Positions 7,031-14,738 of a DNA stretch of 14,829 nt are shown here, in pieces. The notes beneath the pieces are model-generated. The model was not told the DNA's origin and did not search any database. It worked only from the letters and a program-made list of their open reading frames with translations. The translations under genes were made by a program, and so were the position numbers. Source of the DNA: Betaproteobacteria bacterium (GTDB taxonomy: Bacteria > Pseudomonadota > Gammaproteobacteria > Burkholderiales > Gallionellaceae); assembly GCA_028871775.1 (NCBI GenBank), contig JAGWMH010000018.1, positions 1-14,829 on the forward strand, given 5' to 3'. Position 1 is the stretch's first letter. Each line of letters starts with the position of its first letter.

Positions 7031-7313
7031 GACGCCCCTGTTGCTTCTCCTCGTGTTGATCGCTTGCGCGTTGGGTGTTGTGACTTCACAGCATAAGGCG
7101 CGCAAATTGTTTGTGGAGTTGCAAAAAGAGAAAGACCGGGCGCAACAGATGGAAGTGGAATGGGGGCAGCTGCAGCTTGAACAGAGCACCTGGGCAATGC
7201 CGGCGCGCGTGGAAAAAATCGCTGCCGCCAAGTTGCAGATGCAATTACCGAAGAGCGGGCAAATCCGGTTTATCCGTGGCGAACAGTTGAAAGGGCTGAC
7301 AACGCAACCATGA
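7023..7313 (+). CDS. ftsL: cell division protein FtsL
   Basis: FtsL is a small bitopic membrane protein that, with FtsB and FtsQ, activates the FtsWI septal peptidoglycan synthase. The product shows a short basic N-terminus, one strong membrane segment ([17 protein letters not shown]), then [20 protein letters not shown] and a periplasmic coiled-coil stretch, ending in a conserved-looking [15 protein letters not shown] chose GTG at 7023 (96 aa) because AGGAG lies 6 nt upstream of it. The ATG at 7017, in frame and two codons earlier, abuts that AGGAG with no spacing. Either way the gene overlaps the rsmH end, and its stop overlaps the ftsI start (ATGA). FtsL diverges quickly, so position between rsmH and ftsI is strong supporting evidence. 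Confidence 0.9.
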   Translation: MTRTPLLLLLVLIACALGVVTSQHKARKLFVELQKEKDRAQQMEVEWGQLQLEQSTWAMPARVEKIAAAKLQMQLPKSGQIRFIRGEQLKGLTTQP

Positions 7314-9040
7314 ATTACGCCAGCAGCATGCAGACGACAGGGCTCAAGGCATTGCCGCCGTGGCGCTCCCGTCTGCTGTTTGTGCTGCTGCTGCTGGGCC
7401 TGTGCGCACTGATGGCGCGCGCAGTGTACCTGCAAGGCATACACAACGACTTCCTGCAACAAAAAGGCGATGCGCGTTATGGCCGCGTCGTTGATATCAA
7501 TGCGCACCGCGGCATGATTACCGACCGCTATGGCGAACCGCTCGCCATCAGCACGCCAGTGGAATCCATCTGGGTCAGCCCGCAGGATGTGGAGGCGACG
7601 CCGAAACAAGTGAAACAGCTGGCGCAGATCGTGGGCATGAATATCGAGGAAGTGAAAAACCGTTTGTCCGATACTTCGCGCGATTTCGTTTACCTCAAAC
7701 GCCAACTGCCTCCCGAGCAGGCGGAAAAGATCGTGAGGCTGGGAGTGCCGGGCGTGTCATTGCGCCGCGAGTATCGTCGCTATTATCCCGATGCTGACGT
7801 GACCGCGCACCTGCTGGGCTTCACCGATGTGGACGACAACGGGCAGGAGGGCATCGAGCTGGTATTGCAGGAGCAGCTTGGCGGCAAGGCCGGCAGCCAG
7901 CGCGTCATCAAGGACAGGCGCGGATATATTGTTGAGGACGTGGCCAGCATACGCGCACCCAAGCCGGGCAACGACCTGGCGCTGAGCCTGGACAGCAAGA
8001 TGCAATATCTGGCTTACCGCGAGATCAAGCTGGCGGTCGAGCAGCATAACGCCAAGGCTGGATCAATCGTGGTGCTGGATGCAAAGAGCGGCGAAGTGCT
8101 GGCGCTGGCCAACTGGCCGAGCTACAACCCCAACAACCGCGACAAACCCGGCCTAAAGGTGTTGCGCAACCATGCGGTGACCGACCTGTTCGAGCCGGGC
8201 TCCACCATGAAGCCGTTTACCGTGGCGGCTGCACTGGAGGCGGGAAAGGTCAGGCCGGAAACGGTCATCAACACCGAAGGCGGCATATTCACCGTCGGCA
8301 GACGCAAGATTCATGACACCCACCCGGAAACGGCGCTCACCGTGGCACAGGTAATCCAGAAATCCAGCAATGTGGGCGCGGCCAAAATCGCGCTGTCGCT
8401 GCCGCCGGAAACCTTCTGGCGCAGCCTGAGTGAAACCGGCTTCGGCGCGCAGACCGGCAGCGCGTTTCCCGGCGAGGCGGCGGGCAGGCTGCGCGATTAC
8501 AAAAAATGGCAGCCCATCGAGCAGGCCACCATGTCATATGGCAACGGCATCTCGGTCAATCTGCTGCAACTGGCGCGCGCCTATACCGTATTCGCCAACG
8601 ACGGCGACCTGAAGCCGGTGACGCTGCTCAAGCAGGATGTGCCAGTAGCCGGCAAGAAAATATACTCCCAGGCCACGGCGCAAGCGGTGCGCGACATGCT
8701 GGAGCTGGTGGTCAAACCGGGCGGAACCGCGCCGCTGGCGCAGATCAACGGTTACCGCGTGGCGGGCAAGACCGGCACCGCGCACAAGCTGGAGAACGGG
8801 CATTACGTCAACCGCTACATCGCCTCGTTTGTCGGGCTGGCGCCCGCATCCAACCCGCGCCTGATTGTGGCGGTGATGATCAACGAGCCCAGCGGCGAAC
8901 AATACTATGGCGGACAGGTCGCCGCACCGGTGTTCAGCAATGTGATGGGCTCGGCGTTGCGCCTGCTCAACGTGCCCAACGATGCGCCGCTCGGCAATGT
9001 AATGATGCCGCCAACCGACATAGTGAAAGAGGAAGCATGA
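7310..9040 (+). CDS. ftsI: septal peptidoglycan transpeptidase FtsI (PBP3)
   Basis: FtsI crosslinks septal peptidoglycan together with the FtsW glycosyltransferase and is a beta-lactam target. The 576-residue protein (E. coli 588) has a cytoplasmic tail, one membrane anchor (about 20-40, RLLFVLLLLGLCALMARAVY) and a pedestal domain with RGMITDRYGEPLAIS. The transpeptidase domain has all three catalytic motifs: STMK (298-301), SSN (352-354) and KTGT (487-490). YRRYYPDADVTAHLLGFTD and GQEGIELVLQEQL are typical class B PBP segments. The ATG overlaps the ftsL stop by 4 bp. Unlike the other junctions of this operon, the next gene is 136 bp away, behind a palindromic repeat. Confidence 0.97.
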   Translation: MNYASSMQTTGLKALPPWRSRLLFVLLLLGLCALMARAVYLQGIHNDFLQQKGDARYGRVVDINAHRGMITDRYGEPLAISTPVESIWVSPQDVEATPKQVKQLAQIVGMNIEEVKNRLSDTSRDFVYLKRQLPPEQAEKIVRLGVPGVSLRREYRRYYPDADVTAHLLGFTDVDDNGQEGIELVLQEQLGGKAGSQRVIKDRRGYIVEDVASIRAPKPGNDLALSLDSKMQYLAYREIKLAVEQHNAKAGSIVVLDAKSGEVLALANWPSYNPNNRDKPGLKVLRNHAVTDLFEPGSTMKPFTVAAALEAGKVRPETVINTEGGIFTVGRRKIHDTHPETALTVAQVIQKSSNVGAAKIALSLPPETFWRSLSETGFGAQTGSAFPGEAAGRLRDYKKWQPIEQATMSYGNGISVNLLQLARAYTVFANDGDLKPVTLLKQDVPVAGKKIYSQATAQAVRDMLELVVKPGGTAPLAQINGYRVAGKTGTAHKLENGHYVNRYIASFVGLAPASNPRLIVAVMINEPSGEQYYGGQVAAPVFSNVMGSALRLLNVPNDAPLGNVMMPPTDIVKEEA

Positions 9041-9053
9041 GACTCTGCTGTGC

Positions 9054-9144
9054 GATCAATCTGCTGTGTTGCGGGCTCACTCGCTCCTCGTCTACCCCTA
9101 TGGTATGCCTCGTTGCTCGTTGCGCCGCGGCTTGCATATTGACC
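9054..9144 (+). repeat. imperfect palindromic intergenic element, copy 2
   Basis: The ftsI-murE gap (9041-9176) holds two 43-nt arms around a 5-nt centre. The ends match as inverted repeats (GATCAATCTGC, and GGTCAATATGC read on the other strand, 9 of 11). TACC (9093-9096) pairs with GGTA (9102-9105) exactly at the midpoint. The arm interiors are poorly complementary but resemble the element at 3297-3395: TGTGTTGCGGGCTCACTCGC and CTCGTTGCTCGTTGCGCCGC here, TGCGTTGG, GCTCACTCC and TCGTTCGCTCGTTGCCGCC there. No coding frame is credible. The murE Shine-Dalgarno (AGGAG, 9163-9167) lies just outside it. Confidence 0.55.
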
Positions 9145-9176
9145 TGCTCGCGACGGGTCTACAGGAGTTTCAATAA

Positions 9177-10748
9177 TTGAGCTTCCATCCCGAATTGCTC
9201 GCCTCTCTCGGTGTAACGATCACGCGATTGGTCACGGACAGCCGTGAGGTAACAGCGGGGGACACCTTTGTCGCCTATCCCGGCAGCCAAGCCGACGGAC
9301 GCAGGTTCATCGCGCAAGCCATTGCGAATGGCGCCAACGCGGTGATCTGGGAGGCGCACGGCTTCAACTGGAATAACACATGGCAGATTCCCAATCTGGC
9401 GGTCGCCGATTTGCGCCACCATGCGGGGGAAATTGCCGACCATGTTTATGGCAATCCATCCGGAAGAATGTGGATGGTTGGAATCACCGGCACCAACGGC
9501 AAGACTTCGTGCAGCCACTGGATCGCCCAATCATTCAGTGCGCTGGGCAGGAAAACCGCACTGGTGGGCACCTTGGGCAACGGTTTCCAGGGCAATTTAC
9601 AGCCGACGCTGAACACCACGCCCGACGCCATCCGCTTGCACGGGTTGCTGGCGGGCTACCTGGCACAGGGTGCGCAGGCCGTGGCGATGGAAGTATCCTC
9701 CCATGCGCTGGAGCAGGGGCGCGTAAACGGCGTGAAGTATGACGTGGCGCTGCTCACCAATCTCAGCCGCGACCACCTCGACTATCACGGCGACATGCAT
9801 AGTTATGCGTCAGCCAAACGCCGTTTATTCGGCTGGCAGCAACTCGGCTATGCCGTGCTCAATCTGGATGACGCGTTCGGCGCCGAGCTCGCCGAACAGT
9901 TGCACCTGCAACAGGGGCGCCGGCGGGAGGGCGGCTCTGCCGCCGTCCTCCCGCAGCAGGATGCGGAAGTGGAAGTGGTGGGGTATGGCTTGGACGATGC
10001 CGCGCTGGCGGCGGCTGAGCGTCTCGGCCTGCGCATGGTATATGGCGGCGAGTTGCGCATGGATGCGCAAGGACTCAGCCTGCAAGTGCACTCGAGCTGG
10101 GGCGGCGGAACGCTGCATAGCAAATTGCTTGGGCGCTTCAATGCCGCCAATCTGCTCGGGGTGCTGGCGGTGTTGCTGGTGAGCGGGATAGCGCTGGCCG
10201 ATGCGCTGCGCGAACTGGCGCGGGTGCAGGCGGTGCCGGGGCGCATGCAGGCGCTTGGTGGCGACGGGCGACCCGCTGTGGTGGTGGATTATGCACATAC
10301 ACCGGATGCACTGGAAAAAGTGTTGCAGGCCTTGCGCGAAGTGGCTGCAGCCAGCAGCGGCAAACTGATTTGCGTGTTCGGTTGCGGCGGCGACCGCGAC
10401 CGCGGCAAGCGCCCGATGATGGGCACCGTTGCGGCGAAATTGGCGGATAGCTGCATCGTTACCAGCGACAACCCGCGCAATGAGGAGCCGCACGACATTA
10501 TCAGCGCCATCGTGACTGGCATGAGCGGGCAGGATTATCAAATCATTGAAGACCGTGCACTGGCGATTGAACTGGCCATCAGCAATGCGCAGGCGGCGGA
10601 CACCGTGCTGGTGGCGGGCAAGGGGCATGAGGATTATCAGGAAATCAATGGCGTGAAATATCCATTCAGCGATGTCGAGGTAGCGCAGCGTGCGCTGGCA
10701 TCGTGGAACCTTCGACAGGCTCGGGACAGCCGGGGTAGCAAAGCATGA
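9177..10748 (+). CDS. murE: UDP-MurNAc-tripeptide synthetase, meso-DAP adding
   Basis: MurE uses ATP to add meso-diaminopimelate to UDP-MurNAc-L-Ala-D-Glu in the cytoplasm. The 523-residue protein shows the N-terminal nucleotide domain (ITRLVTDSREVTAGDTFVAY), ATP loop VGITGTNGKTSCSH (101-114), EVSSHALEQGRV, NLSRDHLDYHG, the carbamylated-lysine segment YASAKRRLF (Lys214), VVVDYAHTPDALEKVL, and FGCGGDRDRGKRPMM. DNPR at 431-434 is the signature for meso-DAP rather than lysine, as expected for a Gram-negative. The start is TTG with AGGAG 9 nt upstream; homology begins at once, and no ATG fits. It is about 28 residues longer than E. coli MurE. Two stretches look added: residues 249-259, encoded by a GC-rich hairpin, and a 13-residue tail after Trp510, encoded by a repeat copy. 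The stop overlaps murF by 4 bp. Confidence 0.96.
   Translation: MSFHPELLASLGVTITRLVTDSREVTAGDTFVAYPGSQADGRRFIAQAIANGANAVIWEAHGFNWNNTWQIPNLAVADLRHHAGEIADHVYGNPSGRMWMVGITGTNGKTSCSHWIAQSFSALGRKTALVGTLGNGFQGNLQPTLNTTPDAIRLHGLLAGYLAQGAQAVAMEVSSHALEQGRVNGVKYDVALLTNLSRDHLDYHGDMHSYASAKRRLFGWQQLGYAVLNLDDAFGAELAEQLHLQQGRRREGGSAAVLPQQDAEVEVVGYGLDDAALAAAERLGLRMVYGGELRMDAQGLSLQVHSSWGGGTLHSKLLGRFNAANLLGVLAVLLVSGIALADALRELARVQAVPGRMQALGGDGRPAVVVDYAHTPDALEKVLQALREVAAASSGKLICVFGCGGDRDRGKRPMMGTVAAKLADSCIVTSDNPRNEEPHDIISAIVTGMSGQDYQIIEDRALAIELAISNAQAADTVLVAGKGHEDYQEINGVKYPFSDVEVAQRALASWNLRQARDSRGSKA
9923..9954. repeat. GC-rich hairpin inside murE coding sequence
   Basis: GCGGGAGG (9923-9930) pairs with CCTCCCGC (9947-9954), and GCGGC (9931-9935) pairs with GCCGC (9939-9943) around a TCT loop, leaving a 3-nt bulge (CGT). 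It encodes about residues 249-259 (RREGGSAAVLP), an Arg/Gly-rich run between the carbamylated-lysine region and the next strand of the central domain. It looks like an in-frame palindromic insertion in a surface loop. Confidence 0.6.
10709..10735 (+). repeat. CCTTCGAC-type repeat at the murE 3' end
   Basis: CCTTCGACAG, then GCTCGGGACAG and CCGGGG, resembles a second copy at 10794-10823 and, from memory, a dispersed CCTTCGACAGGCTCAGG-type repeat common in proteobacterial genomes. It encodes the last part of MurE beyond the usual family end (after SDVEVAQRALASW). Its final GGGG is the likely Shine-Dalgarno of murF, 9 nt before the ATG. Confidence 0.5.
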
Positions 10749-12148
10749 TGCTGCTGTCGCAAGCCGCGCAGGTGCTGGGCGGCAGATTGATCCCCTTCGA
10801 CGGCGCTCAGGGCAGGAGCCGGGACGTGTTGTTTACCACCGTGTCCAGGGACAGCCGCACAATAGTTCCCGGCGATTTGTTCGTTGCGCTGCGAGGGGAA
10901 AATTTTGATGGCAGCGAGTTCGTCGCCGGGGCCGCGCAAAGCGGTGCGGTGGCCGCGCTGATCAATGCGGCAAGTTATCGCGGGGCCGAGTCGCCGTGCC
11001 CGCTGTTGCTGGTAGAGGATACGCGTCTCGCACTGGGGCGCCTGGCAGCGCACTGGCGTGAGCAGTTCGCCATTCCGCTGGTGGCAGTGACCGGCAGCAA
11101 CGGCAAGACCACGGTGAAGGAAATGCTGGCAAGCATATTGCGCACCGCGGCAGGCAGCACGGATGCCGTGCTGGCAACACAAGGCAACCTCAACAACGAC
11201 ATCGGCATGCCGCTGATGCTGCTGAAGCTGCGCGCCGCACACCGCTATGCGGTGATCGAGATGGGCATGAACCACCCCGGCGAGATCGATTACCTGACGC
11301 ACCTGGCGCGGCCGGACGTGGCCATCATAAACAATGCAGGCAGCGCGCACCTGGCCGGGCTCGGTTCGGTGGAGGCGGTGGCGCGCGCCAAGGGAGAGAT
11401 TTTTGCGGGTTTGCCGGAAAACGGCATCGCCGTGATCAACGCCGATGATGCCCATGCGCCGCTGTGGCGCAAACTGGCGGGTGCCCATGCGGTAATCGAA
11501 TTCGGCATGGAACGCCATGTGGCAGTCCATGCGCAATGGCTGCCGCAGGGACATGGCGCGCACATCGAAGCAAGCACGCCGCAGGGCGGCTTCAGCGCAA
11601 ATTTGCAGGTACCGGGGGTACACAACGTGCGCAATGCGCTGGCTGCCACCGCCGCGGCCCTGGCTTTGCACATACCCTTGCATGACATCGCTGCCGGCCT
11701 GGAAAAATTTTCCGGCGTGGGCAGCCGCTTGCAACGCAAGGTGGCATTGCACGGCGCGGTGCTGATCGACGACAGCTACAACGCCAACCCTGCCTCGGTG
11801 CATGCCGCGCTCAAGGTGCTGGCGCAGGCTTCCGGCAGAAAAATCCTGGTGCTGGGCGACATGGGGGAACTGGGAGCCGCTGCGGTGCGCCTGCACAACG
11901 AAATCGGCGCGGAAGCACGCCGCCTGGGGGTGAACGAGTTGCTGGCACTGGGGGAATTGACCGCGCATACGGTGCATGAATTCGGCGCGGGCGCGCGCCA
12001 TTTTGAACGCATCGAGGATCTGCTCGCCGCGCTGGACAAGGATCTGGGCGCAGGCAGCACGGTGCTGGTGAAGGGCTCGCGTTTCATGCGCATGGAGCGG
12101 GTGGTGCGTTATTGCACAGGACAGGAGGGAACATGCTGCTCGCACTAA
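10745..12148 (+). CDS. murF: UDP-MurNAc-tripeptide:D-Ala-D-Ala ligase
   Basis: MurF adds the D-Ala-D-Ala dipeptide to UDP-MurNAc-tripeptide, completing the cytoplasmic pentapeptide precursor. The 467-residue protein (E. coli 452) has the N-terminal domain with [23 protein letters not shown] loop [14 protein letters not shown] (115-128), [30 protein letters not shown], the [20 protein letters not shown] block, [29 protein letters not shown] and [14 protein letters not shown] at 10745 overlaps the murE stop; a second ATG follows at once (10748). Residues 17-26 ([10 protein letters not shown]) are not typical of the family at this place and are encoded by a repeat copy. The 3' end overlaps mraY by 16 bp. 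Confidence 0.96.
   Translation: MMLLSQAAQVLGGRLIPFDGAQGRSRDVLFTTVSRDSRTIVPGDLFVALRGENFDGSEFVAGAAQSGAVAALINAASYRGAESPCPLLLVEDTRLALGRLAAHWREQFAIPLVAVTGSNGKTTVKEMLASILRTAAGSTDAVLATQGNLNNDIGMPLMLLKLRAAHRYAVIEMGMNHPGEIDYLTHLARPDVAIINNAGSAHLAGLGSVEAVARAKGEIFAGLPENGIAVINADDAHAPLWRKLAGAHAVIEFGMERHVAVHAQWLPQGHGAHIEASTPQGGFSANLQVPGVHNVRNALAATAAALALHIPLHDIAAGLEKFSGVGSRLQRKVALHGAVLIDDSYNANPASVHAALKVLAQASGRKILVLGDMGELGAAAVRLHNEIGAEARRLGVNELLALGELTAHTVHEFGAGARHFERIEDLLAALDKDLGAGSTVLVKGSRFMRMERVVRYCTGQEGTCCSH
10794..10823 (+). repeat. CCTTCGAC-type repeat near the murF 5' end
   Basis: CCTTCGACGGC, GCTCAGGGCAGG and CCGGG align with the copy 85 bp upstream in murE: the shared order is CCTTCGAC, GCTCRGGRCAG, CCGGG. 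It is translated in frame as [10 protein letters not shown] in the N-terminal domain of MurF, between the first helix and the strand leading to TTVSRDSRT. It looks like an in-frame insertion that the protein tolerates. Confidence 0.5.
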
Positions 12149-13236
12149 CGCAATGGCTGGCGCAGGACATCAGGACGTTCAACGTATTCGGCTACATCAC
12201 GCTGCGCGCAGTGCTGGCCGCGATGACCGCGCTGTTCATTTCCTTCATGGTGGGGCCGATGATGATCCGCAAGCTGACTGCCTACAAGATCGGCCAGGCG
12301 GTGCGCGACGACGGCCCGCAGACCCATCTGGTCAAGGCCGGCACGCCAACCATGGGCGGCGCGCTGATCCTCACTTCGGTGGCCATCACCACGCTGCTGT
12401 GGGGCGACCTCACCAATCCCTATGTGTGGGTGGCGCTGCTTTCCACCCTGGGTTTCGGCGCCATCGGCTGGGTGGATGATTACCGCAAGGTGGTGCACCG
12501 CAATCCCAAAGGGCTGTCGGCCAAAGCAAAGATGTCCTGGCAGTCCATCATTGCATTGATTGTCGCGGTGTACCTGTGGCGGCATTCCAGCCTGCCGGCG
12601 CATACCGAGCTCATCGTGCCGTTCTTCAAGTATCTGGTGTTTCCGTTGACGGCATTCAGCTTTATCGTGCTGACCTATCTGGTCATCGTCGGCAGCAGCA
12701 ACGCGGTGAATCTGACCGATGGCCTGGACGGCCTGGCGATCATGCCCACCGTGATGGTGAGCAGCGCACTGGCCATCTTTGCCTATGTCGCGGGGCACGC
12801 GGTGTTCGCCAAATACCTCGGCATCCCGCACGTTCCGGGCGCGGGCGAACTGGCAGTGTTCTGCGGTGCAATCGCCGGAGCGGGGCTGGCCTTCCTGTGG
12901 TTCAACGCCTATCCGGCGGAAGTGTTCATGGGCGACGTGGGCGCGCTGGCGCTGGGTGCGGCGCTGGGCGTGGTGGCCGTGATCGTGCGCCAGGAACTGG
13001 TGCTGTTCATCATGGGTGGCGTGTTTGTGGTCGAGGCGGTTTCGGTGATGCTGCAGGTGTCGTATTTCAAGTACACCAAAAAAGTTTATGGGAAAGGTAG
13101 GCGCATCCTGCTGATGGCGCCGCTGCACCACCACTTCGAGCAGAAAGGCTGGAAGGAAACGCAGGTAGTGGTGCGCTTCTGGATCATCACGATGTTGCTG
13201 GTCTTATTGGGCCTCGCGACCCTAAAGTTGAGGTAA
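12133..13236 (+). CDS. mraY: phospho-MurNAc-pentapeptide transferase
   Basis: MraY is an integral membrane enzyme that moves phospho-MurNAc-pentapeptide from UDP to undecaprenyl phosphate, making lipid I. The 367-residue product (E. coli 360) has about ten hydrophobic segments and the family's polar motifs: [19 protein letters not shown] (58-76), GWVDDYRKV (Asp115, Asp116), [15 protein letters not shown] (188-202), [19 protein letters not shown] (Asp268) and MAPLHHHFE (His332-His334). I place the start at the ATG with AGGAGG 4 nt upstream, giving [19 protein letters not shown] as in homologues. An ATG at 12112 would add seven residues (MHRTGGN) and lacks a comparable site. It overlaps murF by 16 bp. 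The stop is followed at once by a 7-bp-period repeat array. Confidence 0.97.
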   Translation: MLLALTQWLAQDIRTFNVFGYITLRAVLAAMTALFISFMVGPMMIRKLTAYKIGQAVRDDGPQTHLVKAGTPTMGGALILTSVAITTLLWGDLTNPYVWVALLSTLGFGAIGWVDDYRKVVHRNPKGLSAKAKMSWQSIIALIVAVYLWRHSSLPAHTELIVPFFKYLVFPLTAFSFIVLTYLVIVGSSNAVNLTDGLDGLAIMPTVMVSSALAIFAYVAGHAVFAKYLGIPHVPGAGELAVFCGAIAGAGLAFLWFNAYPAEVFMGDVGALALGAALGVVAVIVRQELVLFIMGGVFVVEAVSVMLQVSYFKYTKKVYGKGRRILLMAPLHHHFEQKGWKETQVVVRFWIITMLLVLLGLATLKLR

Positions 13237-13337
13237 TAGCGAGTAGCTGGTAGCGGGTAGTTTGTAGCCTTTAAATGCCGCGCACGAAGCGCGCATCTTA
13301 ATCGGTTACCAGCTACAGGCTACGAGCTACAAGCTCT
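13236..13337. repeat. inverted pair of 7-bp-period GTAGNNN arrays
   Basis: Left array, strictly 7-bp periodic: ATAGCGA (13236), GTAGCTG (13243), GTAGCGG (13250), GTAGTTT (13257), GTAGCCT (13264). The right array is the same unit on the other strand: CGGTTAC (13303), CAGCTAC (13310), AGGCTAC (13317), GAGCTAC (13324), then AAGCTCT. Four left units can pair with four right units (21 of 28 positions). The 32-nt spacer holds its own hairpin, CGCGC (13279-13283) and GCGCG (13289-13293) around ACGAA. The array begins on the last base of the mraY stop and ends beside the murD Shine-Dalgarno (GGAG, 13338-13341), filling the whole gap. Confidence 0.75.
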
Positions 13338-13346
13338 GGAGACGCA

Positions 13347-14738
13347 GTGAGGAAATTGGCTGACAAAAAAGTGCTGGTACTCGGTCTCGGCGAGACCGGT
13401 TTGTCGCTCGCGCGCTGGCTGGTGGCGCAGGGTGCGCATGTGTGCGCCGCCGACAGCCGCGAATTGCCACCCGCTCTCGACACGCTGCGCACACAGTTGC
13501 CGCAGATTGAGATTCATTGCGGCGCATTCCGCGATGAATTGCTCAACAATATCGAACTGATTGCCATCAGCCCCGGTGTGCCGCTGGCCGACCCGTTTGT
13601 GGCACGCGCCGTGGCGCGCGGCATCCCGGTGGTGGGCGATATCGAACTGTTCGCCCAACAACTGGCGACTAGCGACTCCAAATCAAAGATTATCGCCATC
13701 ACCGGTGCCAACGGCAAGACCACGGTGACCAGCATGGCCGGTGCGATGTGCCGTGCGGCGGGACTGGACACGGCAGTGGCCGGCAATATTTCGCCCGCGG
13801 TGCTGGATGCGGTGCTGCAACGCAATGGGCGGCAGCCGGATGTGTGGGTGCTGGAGCTATCCAGTTTCCAGCTGGAAACGACCTGCTCCCTGAATGCCGA
13901 TGCGGCCACGGTGCTGAATGTCAGCGAAGACCATCTCGACCGTTATGCCGATATGGGTGCCTACGCGGCCGCCAAGGCGCGCATTTTCCGGGGCGCAGGA
14001 GTGCAGGTGCTCAACCGCGACGATGCGCGCAGCCTGGGCATGACATTGCAGGGGCGCAAACATCTGACTTTTGGTTTGAATGAACCGCCCAGCGGGGATG
14101 ACTGGGGCATGGAGCGCAGCGGCAACGACATCTGGCTGACCCAGGGGCGGCAGCGCGTACTGAATACCCATGAATTGCAGGTTGCCGGGTTGCACAATGT
14201 GGCGAACGCGCTGGCTGCGCTGGCGCTGTGCCGCGCCATCGGATTGCCGCTTGCTCCCTTGCTGGATGCGTTGCGCGCTTTCAAGGGCCTTCCGCACCGC
14301 GTGGAGCCCGTCGCGGAAATCAACGGCGTGATCTACTACGACGATTCCAAGGGCACCAATGTCGGCGCTACCGTGGCCGCACTGCAAGGCCTGGGGCGGC
14401 CTGCGGTGCTGATTGCGGGCGGAGACGGCAAGGGACAGGATTTCACGCCGCTCAACCCGGTGGTGGCGCAACATGCGCGCGCCGTGGTGCTGATCGGGCG
14501 CGATGCGGACAGGGTCGCGGCAGCGCTGGAGAATTGCGGCGTGCCGCTGGTGCGCGCCCGCGACATGGCTGATGCGGTGCGGCAAGGCGCCGCGCTGGCG
14601 CAGCCGGGCGATGCTGTGCTGCTGTCGCCGGCCTGCGCCAGCTTCGACATGTTCCGCAACTATGCGCACCGCGCCGAGGTGTTCGTCGGAGCAGTGCATA
14701 AACTACAAACGGGGGCGGCATGCACATCGCAGGCCTGA
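13347..14738 (+). CDS. murD: UDP-MurNAc-L-alanine:D-glutamate ligase
   Basis: MurD adds D-glutamate to UDP-MurNAc-L-alanine with ATP, the second amino acid of the stem peptide. The 463-residue protein (E. coli 438) starts with the Rossmann-like UDP-binding domain (KKVLVLGLGETGLSLARWL). It then has SPGVPLADP, ATP loop AITGANGKTTVTSM (117-130), GNISPAVLDAV, ELSSFQLETT, NVSEDHLDRY, the carbamylated-lysine segment YAAAKARIF (Lys210), GLHNVANALAALAL, FKGLPHRVEPV, YYDDSKGTNVGAT and LIAGGDGKGQDF, and ends near LLSPACASFDMF. The start is GTG with GGAG 5 nt upstream. It is separated from mraY by an inverted repeat array and overlaps ftsW by 19 bp. Confidence 0.97.
   Translation: MRKLADKKVLVLGLGETGLSLARWLVAQGAHVCAADSRELPPALDTLRTQLPQIEIHCGAFRDELLNNIELIAISPGVPLADPFVARAVARGIPVVGDIELFAQQLATSDSKSKIIAITGANGKTTVTSMAGAMCRAAGLDTAVAGNISPAVLDAVLQRNGRQPDVWVLELSSFQLETTCSLNADAATVLNVSEDHLDRYADMGAYAAAKARIFRGAGVQVLNRDDARSLGMTLQGRKHLTFGLNEPPSGDDWGMERSGNDIWLTQGRQRVLNTHELQVAGLHNVANALAALALCRAIGLPLAPLLDALRAFKGLPHRVEPVAEINGVIYYDDSKGTNVGATVAALQGLGRPAVLIAGGDGKGQDFTPLNPVVAQHARAVVLIGRDADRVAAALENCGVPLVRARDMADAVRQGAALAQPGDAVLLSPACASFDMFRNYAHRAEVFVGAVHKLQTGAACTSQA

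Noticed and set aside
10637..12145. Minus-strand frame of 502 codons opposite murF
   Set aside because: It is antisense to a complete murF with all its catalytic motifs; the open frame follows from high GC and codon bias.
13236..13337. CRISPR-like array between mraY and murD
   Set aside because: The repeat unit is 7 bp with no spacers of CRISPR size and no cas genes nearby; it is an inverted pair of short tandem arrays.
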